In this document: in pieces, positions 1-7,824 of the stretch
How positions within the stretch are numbered: the first letter of the stretch is position 1
How the letters are laid out: each line of letters begins with the position of its first letter
Assembly (NCBI GenBank): GCA_964650405.1
Contig: CAZYTO010000024.1
Span: forward strand, 1 to 29,242
Reading direction: 5' to 3'
Origin: CAZYTO01 sp964650405
GTDB lineage: Bacteria; Acidobacteriota; Thermoanaerobaculia; Gp7-AA8
Length of the DNA stretch: 29,242 nucleotides
Notes under the pieces: generated by a model
Told to the model about the DNA's origin: nothing
Databases searched by the model: none
The model's input: only the letters and a program-made list of their open reading frames with translations
Made by a program: the position numbers and the translations under genes

Positions 1-117
1 CGGGCACCACGCCTGTGTGCCCTGCCGCACCGGCCGCGTGCCCGGGCACCACGCCTGTGTGCCCTGCCGCACCGGCCGCGTGCCCGGGCACCACGCCCGT
101 GCGCCCTGTCGCCACGG
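1..117. repeat. 42-bp tandem repeat, about 2.8 copies, open at the window edge
   Basis: Positions 1-42 and 43-84 are identical, and a third copy from 85 diverges after about 12 bases and fades near 117. The unit is a multiple of 3. One plus-strand frame is open from the window edge to a stop at 231-233 and reads a Cys/Pro/Ala-rich 14-residue repeat. That frame also runs through the inverted repeat at 135-202, which looks non-coding, so I do not call a gene. The left end of the array is outside the window. The copies are directly adjacent with no spacers, so it is not a CRISPR array. Confidence 0.85.
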
Positions 118-134
118 GTTTACGAACAAGAGCA

Positions 135-202
135 TCACGCGGAGGCGCGGAGGACGCGGAGAAGAAACTCAACCCCTCCGGGATCTCCGCGTCTCCGCGT
201 GA
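135..202. repeat. Imperfect inverted repeat of CTCCGCG-type intergenic sequence
   Basis: Arms at 135-153 and 184-202 are reverse complements over 19 bases with two mismatches, around a 30-base centre. The left arm also contains direct repeats of a GCGGAG core. It sits between the tandem repeat and the 3' end of the GGDEF gene. It looks like a dispersed intergenic repeat of the kind common in large high-GC genomes. A role as a transcription barrier for the minus-strand GGDEF gene is possible, but there is no T-run typical of an intrinsic terminator. The rest of 203-290 holds nothing I can assign. Confidence 0.6.
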
Positions 203-290
203 CCCGTCCCCTCGTTTTTTCTCTCACGTATAGCGCCCCAGCGCTGTGCACAGGCTCGCAAACCCTTCTGTCCCCTGCTGCCCTCTGCCG

Positions 291-1322
291 TCATCCTTCC
301 GAGGTGTACCGGTTCTTCCCGTTCCGCTTGGACAGGTAGAGACGCTCGTCGGCACGGCGGGTGAGCTCGGCGGCGGTTTCGCCCGGCCGGTAGTCGGCCA
401 CACCCATGGAGATGGCGGGCTGGATGGCTCCCTCCTCGTCGGTGGGGATGGTCAGCATCGTCACCTTCCGCATGATGCGATCGGCGACGGCCACGGCACC
501 GGCGATGTCCGTGTGTGGGAGGATGATGGCGAACTCGTCTCCGCCGAAGCGGGCGAAGAGGTCGGGCGGGCGGAGGGTCTCCCGGACGGCGCCGCAGAGC
601 TCCGAGAGGACGACGTCGCCGGCCGTATGGCCGAAGGTGTCGTTGATGTCCTTGAAGTCGTCGATGTCGAACATGACCAGGGAGAGGGGCAGGCCGTAGA
701 CGCGGGAGCGCTCGATCTCCTGCGGCAACTGGCGGCGGAAGTAGCGCTTGTTCCAGATGCCGGTCAGGTCGTCCGTGTCGGCCAGGGCCAGGATCTGCTC
801 CCGGGCCGCGAGGTGGGCCACGAGCAGCGACACCTGGGCGGAGAAGATCTCCAGGACCTCCTGCTCGGCGTCCGAAAAGATCGGTTCATCGCGCTGGAGA
901 AGCAGCAGTCCGGCGGCGCGGCCGTCGAGCTTGAGGAGGGCGAAGGCGGCGTGACGGAGTCCGTCGCCGCTCGCGGCGCGCGGCGGCAGGACGGCCGACT
1001 CGGCCATGACCACCGGCTCGCTGGCGAACGACGCCGGAATCACGGCCGCCAGGGTGTCGCGGATGGCCGCGAACATGCGATCGCTGACCAGCGCCTCCGC
1101 GCCTTGCCGCGTCACTACGTATAAGTCGAGGTTCTGCTCGAGCATCACCGCGGCGCCGAGGTCGAACTCGAGGCAGCCGTGGAGCGAGCGGAACGCCTCG
1201 ACGAACATTTCGCCCATCGAAAGCGCGTGCATGGCACGGCCCGTGAGCTCGTGGATCAGACTGAGGACGCCGCTGATTTGCTGGCTGTCGCGGAGCCGTT
1301 GCGCATCGTCTGCGTGATTCAC
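291..1322 (-). CDS. GAF-GGDEF diguanylate cyclase
   Basis: Predicted cytoplasmic enzyme making cyclic di-GMP from two GTP. From a GTG start at 1322 the product is 343 aa. Residues about 15-170 look like a GAF-type sensor domain, and 180-343 form a GGDEF domain. The intact active-site GGDEF motif is at 260-264. An RxxD inhibitory site (Arg251, Asp254) stands five residues before it, so product inhibition is likely. No membrane segment is seen. The reading frame stays open further upstream, but that extension runs antisense to the divergent PIG-L gene and is rejected. GTG 1322 lies 13 nt downstream of a TATAAT on the minus strand (1341-1336), giving a very short or absent leader. No strong Shine-Dalgarno is visible. 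The ligand of the GAF domain is unknown. Family call is firm; the start is inferred. Confidence 0.9.
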   Translation of the reverse strand: MNHADDAQRLRDSQQISGVLSLIHELTGRAMHALSMGEMFVEAFRSLHGCLEFDLGAAVMLEQNLDLYVVTRQGAEALVSDRMFAAIRDTLAAVIPASFASEPVVMAESAVLPPRAASGDGLRHAAFALLKLDGRAAGLLLLQRDEPIFSDAEQEVLEIFSAQVSLLVAHLAAREQILALADTDDLTGIWNKRYFRRQLPQEIERSRVYGLPLSLVMFDIDDFKDINDTFGHTAGDVVLSELCGAVRETLRPPDLFARFGGDEFAIILPHTDIAGAVAVADRIMRKVTMLTIPTDEEGAIQPAISMGVADYRPGETAAELTRRADERLYLSKRNGKNRYTSEG

Positions 1323-1335
1323 TGGTGTGCAATGA

Positions 1336-1354
1336 ATTATACGGAACCTATAAT
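1336..1354. promoter_or_regulatory. Two divergent TATAAT -10 boxes, 7 bp apart
   Basis: A perfect TATAAT lies on the minus strand at 1341-1336 and another on the plus strand at 1349-1354. The plus box ends 7 nt before ATG 1362, which predicts a transcript starting at or next to the start codon. The minus box precedes GTG 1322 by 13 nt. Neither has a convincing -35 at 17 bp. Polymerase bound at one would exclude the other, so the GGDEF gene and the glycan operon may be expressed alternately. The boxes are seen directly; the regulation is inferred. Confidence 0.6.
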
Positions 1355-1361
1355 CCGCCCG

Positions 1362-3269
1362 ATGGTTACCCCGGAATCGGAGGCAATTCCTTACGAAGCG
1401 AAGGATTTGCGCGGCGAGCGCCTGCTCGTCCTGGCCCCCCATCCCGATGACGAGGTCATCGGGTGCGGCGGCGTGGTGGCGCTGCACCTCCGCGAGGGGC
1501 GGCACGTCCAGGTCGTCGTGGCCACCGACGGCGCGGAGGCCGGAAGGGGCGACCGGGAAGCCGAATCGCGCGAAGGGCTGGCCGTCCTGAGCGAAGGGCG
1601 CGGCGAGGCCGCGATCACCTTCCTCCGCTTTGGCGACCGCCACCTGGCCGGAAACGTCGATAGCTTGCGTGACCGGCTGGCTGAGATCGTGCGCGAGACG
1701 CGCCCCGACCTGATCCTCGTCCCCAGCCCGATCGAGATCCATCCCGATCATGTCGCCCTCAGCACGGCCTTTTGCGCCGCCGTGCAGGGCCATGCCTCCC
1801 TCTTCGCCGAGGCCGCCACGGCCCGCGTCGCCTTCTACGAGGTCAGCCAGACCCTCCGGCCGAACACCCTCGTGGACATCACGCCCGTCGCCGAGGCGAA
1901 GTACGCGGCCATCGCCGCCCATCGATCGCAGACCGCGCTGCACGACTACGTCTCTTACGCGCGCGGGCTCAATACCTTCCGCTCCATGACCCTCTCCGGC
2001 GCGAAATTCGCCGAGGCGTACTGGGTCATCGGCCTGCCCGAGCTGCGAACCCTTCCGCTCAGCGCGCTACGCCAGGCCATCGGCGAGCCGCCCCGCGTCG
2101 ACGTCGTGCACGAGACGCTGCCGCTCTCCGTCATCGTGCGGACCAAGGACCGGCCGGCGCTTCTGACCGAAGCGCTCGCATCGATCCGGGCCACCCGCTA
2201 TCCCTGCCAGATCATCGTCGTCAACGACGGCGGCGCACGGCCGGCCGTGGACAGCGTGACGCTCGGCGTGACGCTCATCGAGCACGAGACGTCGCAGGGC
2301 CGCAGCGAGGCCGCCAATGCCGGCGTGCGCGCCGCCACGAGTCCCTTCGTCTGCTTCCTCGACGACGACGACCGGTATTACCCCGAGCACCTGGAGACCC
2401 TCACCAACGCCGCCCGCGGCTCACGGGAGGTCGCCTGGTACAGCGACGCCGTCTCCGCCTTCGTGCGGCGCGGACCGTCCGGAAACTACGAGACCGAGAA
2501 GACGCTGCGCCTCTTCTCGCGCGACTTCGACGCCTCGCTGCTCCTCGCCGACAACTACATCCCGTTGCCGACCCTGCTCCTTCCCCGCGACGCCGTCCTG
2601 GAAGCGGGAGGGTTCGACCCGGCCTTCGACCTCTTCGAAGACTGGGACCTCCTCATCCGCCTCTCGCAGCGAGGGGCCTTCGTGCACGTGCCGCGCATCA
2701 CGTGCGAGATCCGGCACGTCGCGGACGCGGGCTCGATCACCATGGCCCACCCCGAAGGCTCGCCGAAGTTCCGCGAGGCGAAGAAACAGGTCTGGGCGAA
2801 GCACGCCTCGCGCCTCTCGCCCGACGTCTTCGCGAACGCACTGGAGGCGCAGAAGCGCGAGCTGGCCGGTGCGACCGGCGCCGCGGTCGACGCGCGCGGC
2901 GCCAGGCATCACTTGGAGGTAGACCTGGCCCGCCTGGAGCGCGAGAAGCAGACCCTCATCGCCGACATCGCCGCGCTGCACGGGCGCATCGGAGCCCTCA
3001 CCCTGGAAGCTGCATCGCTCCACGCCGCGAACGAAACGCTGCGGCTGACCATGGATTCGGCGCTGGAGAAGGCCCAGGAGGAGCGCGACCGGTTGGTTAT
3101 ACGCATCGGAGAGCTGGGCGAGCACCGGGCCGGCTACGAGGAGGCCCTGCGGACGATTTCCGCGCTCTACGCCGAGATCGCCCGGCTGCAGAACCTGCTC
3201 GACACGATCTACGGCTCGCGCACCTGGAAGCTGCACACGATCGTCGAACGCATGAAGGGGCGGCATTGA
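1362..3269 (+). CDS. PIG-L deacetylase / GT2 glycosyltransferase fusion with coiled-coil tail
   Basis: A 635-aa three-part protein and first gene of the glycan operon. Residues 20-240 are a PIG-L/LmbE zinc deacetylase, with HPDDE at 27-31 and HPDH at 127-130 as metal and catalytic motifs; the family removes N-acetyl groups from sugars. Residues about 255-500 are a GT-A fold family 2 glycosyltransferase with an acidic DDDD cluster at 334-337 for metal/nucleotide sugar and a FEDWD motif further on. Residues about 517-612 are strongly heptad-like coiled coil, followed by the tail SRTWKLH (619-625), a C-terminal motif that recurs in surface-polysaccharide glycosyltransferases. ATG 1362 is chosen because a TATAAT ends 7 nt before it; ATG 1332 is in frame but upstream of that box. 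The fusion suggests transfer and deacetylation of the same sugar. The substrate is unknown. Confidence 0.9.
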   Translation: MVTPESEAIPYEAKDLRGERLLVLAPHPDDEVIGCGGVVALHLREGRHVQVVVATDGAEAGRGDREAESREGLAVLSEGRGEAAITFLRFGDRHLAGNVDSLRDRLAEIVRETRPDLILVPSPIEIHPDHVALSTAFCAAVQGHASLFAEAATARVAFYEVSQTLRPNTLVDITPVAEAKYAAIAAHRSQTALHDYVSYARGLNTFRSMTLSGAKFAEAYWVIGLPELRTLPLSALRQAIGEPPRVDVVHETLPLSVIVRTKDRPALLTEALASIRATRYPCQIIVVNDGGARPAVDSVTLGVTLIEHETSQGRSEAANAGVRAATSPFVCFLDDDDRYYPEHLETLTNAARGSREVAWYSDAVSAFVRRGPSGNYETEKTLRLFSRDFDASLLLADNYIPLPTLLLPRDAVLEAGGFDPAFDLFEDWDLLIRLSQRGAFVHVPRITCEIRHVADAGSITMAHPEGSPKFREAKKQVWAKHASRLSPDVFANALEAQKRELAGATGAAVDARGARHHLEVDLARLEREKQTLIADIAALHGRIGALTLEAASLHAANETLRLTMDSALEKAQEERDRLVIRIGELGEHRAGYEEALRTISALYAEIARLQNLLDTIYGSRTWKLHTIVERMKGRH

Positions 3270-4489
3270 CCCGGGCCCTCCTCGTCTGCCCGGAGCCTCT
3301 CGGGCACGGCCAGCCGGCCGGCGTCGGCATCCGGTTCCTGGAGATCGCCAAGGCACTGCTGGCTGACGGCCACCGGGTCACGCTCCTCTCGCGCGACGGC
3401 GGCAGCGTGGAAGGCTGCGTCTGCGACAACATCCAGCCGGAGAAGCTCCGGCGCCATAGCCACGAGAACGACGTGGCCGTGCTACAGGGACACGTGGCCA
3501 ACGACTACTTCGCCCACGCCCTGCCGATTCCCACGGTGGTCGATCTCTACGACCCGTTCATCGTGGAGAACCTGCACTACCACGCCACGCGAGGCCCTGG
3601 AGTTTTCACGCACGACCACGCCACGATGATCAACTCGCTGGCCCGCGGCGACCTGTTTCTCTGCGCCTCGGAGGCCCAGCGCCTCTTCTACCTCGGACTG
3701 CTGCTGGCCGTCGGGCGCGTGAACCCCATCGCCTTTGCCAGCGACCACAATTTCGATCAGCTCCTGCGCATTGCCCCCTTCGGCGTCCAGCCGCCGCGGA
3801 CCCCGGCAACGCGCGATACGACGGCTCCGGCCATCCTCTTCGGGGGCATCTACGACTGGTACGATCCGATCCTGGCCATCGAGGCCGTCATCCGCCTGCG
3901 GACGATGCGGCCGGGAGCCGTGCTCGTCTTCAACTCGCATCCGAATCCCGACCTCACGCCGCAGAGCGCCAGCACCCGCGCCATCCGCCACGCCGTGCAG
4001 CGCAACTGCGCGGAGTTCGTCCGGTTCGTTCCATGGGTGGCCTACGGCGACCGCGGTGCATTCTTCGACGAGTTCGCCCTGGCCCTGTTGACCTTCCCGC
4101 AGTCGATCGAGACGGCTCTGTCGATGCGGACGCGCGTCTACGACTATCTGTGGGGCGGCCTGCCGATCGTGACCAGCTCGGCCCCCGGCACGAACGAGAT
4201 CATCCTCCGCTACGGCGCGGGCATCGTCGTCCCGTCCGAACATCCGGACGACTACGCCGACGCCCTGATGCGGCTGCTGCCGCCGGCGAGCTACGAGGCG
4301 GCCGTGAGCGCCACGCAGGCCTTTGCCGGCGACCATCAGTGGTCGCGCACGCTGGAGCCGCTGCTCGAGTTCGTCCGGTCGCCGAAGGTCTACCCGAACA
4401 AGCAGGTCTTCTCGACGGAGCGGAAGGTGCCGCCGTCGCAGGGCTCGATCGTCGACAGGATCATGAAACGCTTCGGAGCAGGCTCGTGA
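3266..4489 (+). CDS. GT4-like (GT-B fold) glycosyltransferase
   Basis: A 407-aa predicted cytoplasmic glycosyltransferase of the group 1/GT4 type. It starts at TTG 3266, overlapping the previous stop by 4 nt (TTGA), with AAGGGG at 3255-3260 as ribosome binding site. The N-terminal half begins with a Rossmann strand and a GxG-containing loop (Gly-rich around residues 13-20). The C-terminal half has the nucleotide-sugar region, with TFPQSIET from about residue 276, then an RVYDYLWGGLPIV segment and SAPGTNE, resembling the E-x7-E region of GT4 enzymes. The usual second Glu is replaced by a Ser/Ala/Gly-rich stretch before Asn-Glu, so donor binding may differ. Translational coupling points to a fixed ratio with its neighbours. 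Donor and acceptor cannot be predicted. Confidence 0.82.
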   Translation: MTRALLVCPEPLGHGQPAGVGIRFLEIAKALLADGHRVTLLSRDGGSVEGCVCDNIQPEKLRRHSHENDVAVLQGHVANDYFAHALPIPTVVDLYDPFIVENLHYHATRGPGVFTHDHATMINSLARGDLFLCASEAQRLFYLGLLLAVGRVNPIAFASDHNFDQLLRIAPFGVQPPRTPATRDTTAPAILFGGIYDWYDPILAIEAVIRLRTMRPGAVLVFNSHPNPDLTPQSASTRAIRHAVQRNCAEFVRFVPWVAYGDRGAFFDEFALALLTFPQSIETALSMRTRVYDYLWGGLPIVTSSAPGTNEIILRYGAGIVVPSEHPDDYADALMRLLPPASYEAAVSATQAFAGDHQWSRTLEPLLEFVRSPKVYPNKQVFSTERKVPPSQGSIVDRIMKRFGAGS

Positions 4490-5646
4490 CGGCAGCCGAC
4501 GTCATCATCATCAACTGGAATCACCGGCAGCAGACGCTGGAGTGTCTGGCCGCCGTCTCGGCGCAACTGGACGAGATCGCCGGCGGCGCCACGATCACGG
4601 TCGTCGACAACGGCTCGACGGACGGCTCCATCGGCGCGATCCGCAATGCCTATCCCGGCATCCGTTTCCTTCCGCTGGGAACGAACACGGGCTTCACGGG
4701 AGGCATCGCCGCGGGCATGGCCCGGTCGCAGGCGCGGAACGTCGTCTTCCTCAACAACGACGCCATCCCGGAGCCGGGCTGGCTGGCCGCGCTGGTCCGC
4801 GCCATCGACGAAGCCCCCGACGACGTCGTCTCGGTAGGAGGCAAGATCGTCAGTCTCGACGGCCGCATGATCGACTTCATCGGCGGCGCGCTGACCTTCG
4901 ACGGCCACGCCTTTCAGAACGGGTTCCGCTACGCCGACGGCACTCGCGACGAGCCGGAGGCCGGCGCCGAGCTGCTCTTCGCCTGCGGCGGCAACATGAT
5001 CTCGCGCCGCGAGCCCTACCTCGCCCTGGGCGGATTCGACGATGATTTTTTCGCCTACCTCGAGGACGTCGACTTCGGCTGGCGGACGTGGATCAGCGGC
5101 GGGCGCGTGCTGTTCGAGCCCCGCGGGCTCGTGCGCCATCATTCCAGCGCAACCTCCGAGCGCCTCGGCAATTTCGAGCGCGGCGTGCTGTTCGAGCGCA
5201 ACGCGCTGCAGACCGCACTCAAGAACTTCGAGGATGCGCGCGACGCGGGCGCCTCGGTCCTCTTCGCCTTTCTCCATCGCCTGCATCACTACACCACCAC
5301 ACGGAATGCCGGCGTGAGCGAATTGACGCGGCCTTTCGGCGCGAAGGGAAAGAGCCGCGGCCGTTTCCGCAAGCCTTCCCTGGCTGTGATCGACGATCCG
5401 CTCACAGCCATGCAGTTCCGCGCCCTCCACTGGGTCCTGCAGCACGGGCAACGGATCGCCGGCAAGCGCACCGCGGTCCAGGCCGCCCGCCGGCGGACCG
5501 ACGCGGACATCTTCGCCAGATTCCCGCTGCACTTCGTCCCCACCTATCCCGGAGACGAGGACCTGTTGCGCAATCCACTCTTCGCCCTTCTGCGGCCGGC
5601 ACTACCGTCGGTCGACAAGACCCTCGGCGATATCATGCGGACGTGA
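4486..5646 (+). CDS. GT2 glycosyltransferase, rhamnosyltransferase-like
   Basis: A 386-aa family 2 glycosyltransferase starting at GTG 4486, overlapping the upstream stop by 4 nt (GTGA) with a GGAG at 4474-4477. The N-terminus carries the typical III-NWN start (residues 7-12), then VDNGSTDGS. NND at 90-92 stands in the DXD position, as in many rhamnosyl- and galactofuranosyl-transferases. The acceptor-side motif FAYLEDVDFGWR lies at about 189-200. The C-terminal 130 residues are basic and less conserved and may touch the membrane surface. It probably adds one sugar to the growing surface glycan; the sugar is unknown. Confidence 0.88.
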   Translation: MTAADVIIINWNHRQQTLECLAAVSAQLDEIAGGATITVVDNGSTDGSIGAIRNAYPGIRFLPLGTNTGFTGGIAAGMARSQARNVVFLNNDAIPEPGWLAALVRAIDEAPDDVVSVGGKIVSLDGRMIDFIGGALTFDGHAFQNGFRYADGTRDEPEAGAELLFACGGNMISRREPYLALGGFDDDFFAYLEDVDFGWRTWISGGRVLFEPRGLVRHHSSATSERLGNFERGVLFERNALQTALKNFEDARDAGASVLFAFLHRLHHYTTTRNAGVSELTRPFGAKGKSRGRFRKPSLAVIDDPLTAMQFRALHWVLQHGQRIAGKRTAVQAARRRTDADIFARFPLHFVPTYPGDEDLLRNPLFALLRPALPSVDKTLGDIMRT

Positions 5647-6545
5647 GCGGCCCCGCGTTCCTGAGACGCTTCCTCGTGCGCGGTGTCTTCTGGCGGCAGT
5701 TCCTCCGCTGGGCCGTGCTCAACGTCCCCATCTGGCTGGAGCCGATCATCATGGCCGGCTGGTCGGCGTTCTTCCTGCTGTGGGGGCCCGGCCGCCGCGG
5801 AGTGATGCATAACCTCCGGGTCATCAAGCCGGGCTCCTGGCGCGTCGTGAACTTCGCCCGCTGTTATCGCGTCTTCTGGAACTACGCCTGGACGATCACC
5901 GACAACGTGCGCTTCAAGGAGCAGCGGGTCATGCCGGACTGGGAGTTTTCCGGCTGGGAGAGTTTCGAAGAGATGGAGCATCGCCAGGGAGGCGCGATTC
6001 TCGTGACCGCGCACATGGGCTCCTACGACCTCGGGGCGCACCTGTTCAGCGAGATGAGCCACCGCCGCATCGTGATGGTGCGTGCCCCCGAGGTCGATCC
6101 GCAGACCCGGGCCTTCGAGGAGAAGCAACTCGCCGCCGGCCTGCGCGTCGAGTTCAATACCAACGCCACTGACCTGGCCCTCGAGCTGCTCGATGCCCTC
6201 CGCAACGATGCCATCGTGGCCATTCAGGGAGACCGCGTCACGCCCGGCATCAGCGACTTCCCGGCCACGATCTTCGGCAGGCAGTCACGCGTTCCGAGCG
6301 GGCCGTTCGCCCTGGCCATGACCGCCCGCGTGCCGGTCTATCCAGTCTTCGTCATCCGCCTCGGCCGGCGCCGCTACCGCCTCCAGACCGGGCAGGCCAT
6401 CGAGGTCGTCCGTACGAGCCGCAACCGCGACGACGACTTGCGCCGCGCCGTCGACGCCTGGTCGCTCGAGCTGGAGCGCGTCATCCGTGAGGCCTGGTAC
6501 CAGTGGTTCACCTTCGAGCCGTTCTTCGAGGAGAGCCGGGCATGA
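5643..6545 (+). CDS. LpxL/HtrB-like lysophospholipid acyltransferase
   Basis: A 300-aa inner-membrane acyltransferase of the lipid A biosynthesis (LpxL/HtrB) superfamily, starting at GTG 5643 in a 4-nt overlap. An N-terminal hydrophobic segment lies around residues 28-48. The catalytic HX4D motif is seen as HMGSYD at 124-129, followed downstream by an IQGDR segment and a C-terminal WYQWFTFEPFF stretch typical of the family. These enzymes transfer an acyl chain from acyl-ACP to a lipid acceptor. Its place among glycosyltransferases and deacetylases suggests the operon makes or decorates a glycolipid rather than a free polysaccharide. It is too diverged to name LpxL itself. Confidence 0.85.
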   Translation: MSGPAFLRRFLVRGVFWRQFLRWAVLNVPIWLEPIIMAGWSAFFLLWGPGRRGVMHNLRVIKPGSWRVVNFARCYRVFWNYAWTITDNVRFKEQRVMPDWEFSGWESFEEMEHRQGGAILVTAHMGSYDLGAHLFSEMSHRRIVMVRAPEVDPQTRAFEEKQLAAGLRVEFNTNATDLALELLDALRNDAIVAIQGDRVTPGISDFPATIFGRQSRVPSGPFALAMTARVPVYPVFVIRLGRRRYRLQTGQAIEVVRTSRNRDDDLRRAVDAWSLELERVIREAWYQWFTFEPFFEESRA

Positions 6546-7093
6546 AGTTCGTGCGTGATCACCGCGCGGAATGGCTCCCCTCGCGCCACCGCTATGCCCT
6601 CTCGAAACTGATCGCGTATGCGGTCTATCAGTACCGGCGCGCGGGGGACGGCGAGCGGCAAGCGGACCACGCCACCAACGGCCCCTCAACGTCGATGGCC
6701 ATGCGCTATGCATTCGCCGTCAGCCGCGATCAGAGCACTGCCGAGGTATTCACCGTCGCCGCGCTCGTCTTCTTCGCTGCTGCCGCGGACCTGGCGGCGC
6801 TGCTGCCACTCCCCCTCTGGGTCTCGATCCCGCTTGCCCTCGTTCTCACCCCGTGGCTGCTGCAGGTGCCGTTGTACGTGGCGGGCATTCCGTTCGGGAA
6901 CGAGAAGGTCAACAGCGTCTTCATCCTCAGCACGGTCGTCATCGCGTCGTCATGGGTCGGGACGATGCAGACGCCCCTGCGCTTCGTGGTGTGGGTGCTC
7001 TTCGCGGCACTGGCGCTGAATGCCGCGGCCTGGGTGCCGGCGCGCCTGCTGCGACGGCGCATGCAGGCACTGGAGCAGGAATGCGGCGTCTGA
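6542..7093 (+). CDS. Small integral membrane protein of unknown function
   Basis: A 183-aa protein starting at ATG 6542 in an ATGA overlap with the acyltransferase stop. The N-terminal 55 residues are polar and basic, followed by about four hydrophobic segments between residues 65 and 170 and a short charged C-terminus. I recognise no family motif. The tight coupling to the acyltransferase before it and the deacetylase after it suggests it works at the same membrane step, perhaps as a scaffold or transport helper. That is inference from position only. Confidence 0.75.
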   Translation: MKFVRDHRAEWLPSRHRYALSKLIAYAVYQYRRAGDGERQADHATNGPSTSMAMRYAFAVSRDQSTAEVFTVAALVFFAAAADLAALLPLPLWVSIPLALVLTPWLLQVPLYVAGIPFGNEKVNSVFILSTVVIASSWVGTMQTPLRFVVWVLFAALALNAAAWVPARLLRRRMQALEQECGV

Positions 7094-7824
7094 TCCTCGC
7101 CTTTGCCTGCGTCGCGCCGCTGCTGCTCGCCCTCCTCTGGATTCGGGGCATGCCGCTCACGGGGATTGCCGTGCTGGCTCTGTCGCACGCCCTGATCCTC
7201 ATTCCGACACTCATGCCGAACGTGCAATGGCTCGGGCCGGTCGTGACCTGTTTCCGCACCGAGGGAAAGGAGCTGTGGCTCACCATCGACGACGGGCCGG
7301 ACGGCGACACGGCCGCCCTGCTCGATGCGCTCGACGCGCGCGGCGTGAAAGCCACGTTCTTCCTCAAGGGCGAACTCTCCGCGGCACATCCGGAGCGGGT
7401 TGCAGCCATCGCGGGCCGCGGACACTCGATCGGCAATCACTCGCAGACCCACCCTTCCGGCACGTTCTGGTGTCTCGGCCCGCGGGCGGTCGCGGCGCAG
7501 ATCGATCGGTGTGCCGCGGCCATCCCCCCGACGCCGTGGTTCCGCGCACCGGTGGGGATGAAGAATCCCTTCGTCCATCCGCACCTCGCCCGGCGCGGCC
7601 TCCGCCTCATCGGCTGGCGCGTCCGCGGGTTCGACGCCACCCGCGACGACGTGAACGCCGTGATCCGGCGCATTACCGCAGGCGTGGCCGGTGGCGCGAT
7701 CGTGGTCATGCACCAGGGCCGTCCCTGGTCCGTGCGTACCGTAAGCCGCGTCGTCGACGAGCTCCGCGGCCGCGGTTACACGTTCGTCGTTCCCGACGAC
7801 TCCCGCCTGAAGACGAACAGGTAA
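7081..7824 (+). CDS. Membrane-anchored NodB-type polysaccharide deacetylase
   Basis: A 247-aa protein with two N-terminal hydrophobic segments (about residues 3-22 and 28-46), then a carbohydrate esterase 4 (NodB) domain. Motif 1 is TIDDGP at 68-73 (catalytic base and metal Asp). Motif 2 is HSQTH at 120-124 (metal His pair). An R-x-P-x-G-like RAPVG and a late VVMHQG supply the remaining motifs. The family removes N- or O-acetyl groups from glycans. ATG 7081 overlaps the upstream gene by 13 nt and has GGAGCAGG before it. It is the second deacetylase of the operon, after the PIG-L fusion. Its last 49 bp overlap the convergent methyltransferase gene. Confidence 0.9.
   Translation: MRRLILAFACVAPLLLALLWIRGMPLTGIAVLALSHALILIPTLMPNVQWLGPVVTCFRTEGKELWLTIDDGPDGDTAALLDALDARGVKATFFLKGELSAAHPERVAAIAGRGHSIGNHSQTHPSGTFWCLGPRAVAAQIDRCAAAIPPTPWFRAPVGMKNPFVHPHLARRGLRLIGWRVRGFDATRDDVNAVIRRITAGVAGGAIVVMHQGRPWSVRTVSRVVDELRGRGYTFVVPDDSRLKTNR

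Noticed and set aside
1..117. CRISPR array
   Set aside because: The 42-bp units are directly adjacent with no variable spacers.
1323..1943. N-terminal extension of the GGDEF protein to 550 aa
   Set aside because: It is antisense to the PIG-L domain, whose HPDDE and HPDH motifs prove the plus strand codes there. The extension has no recognisable domain.
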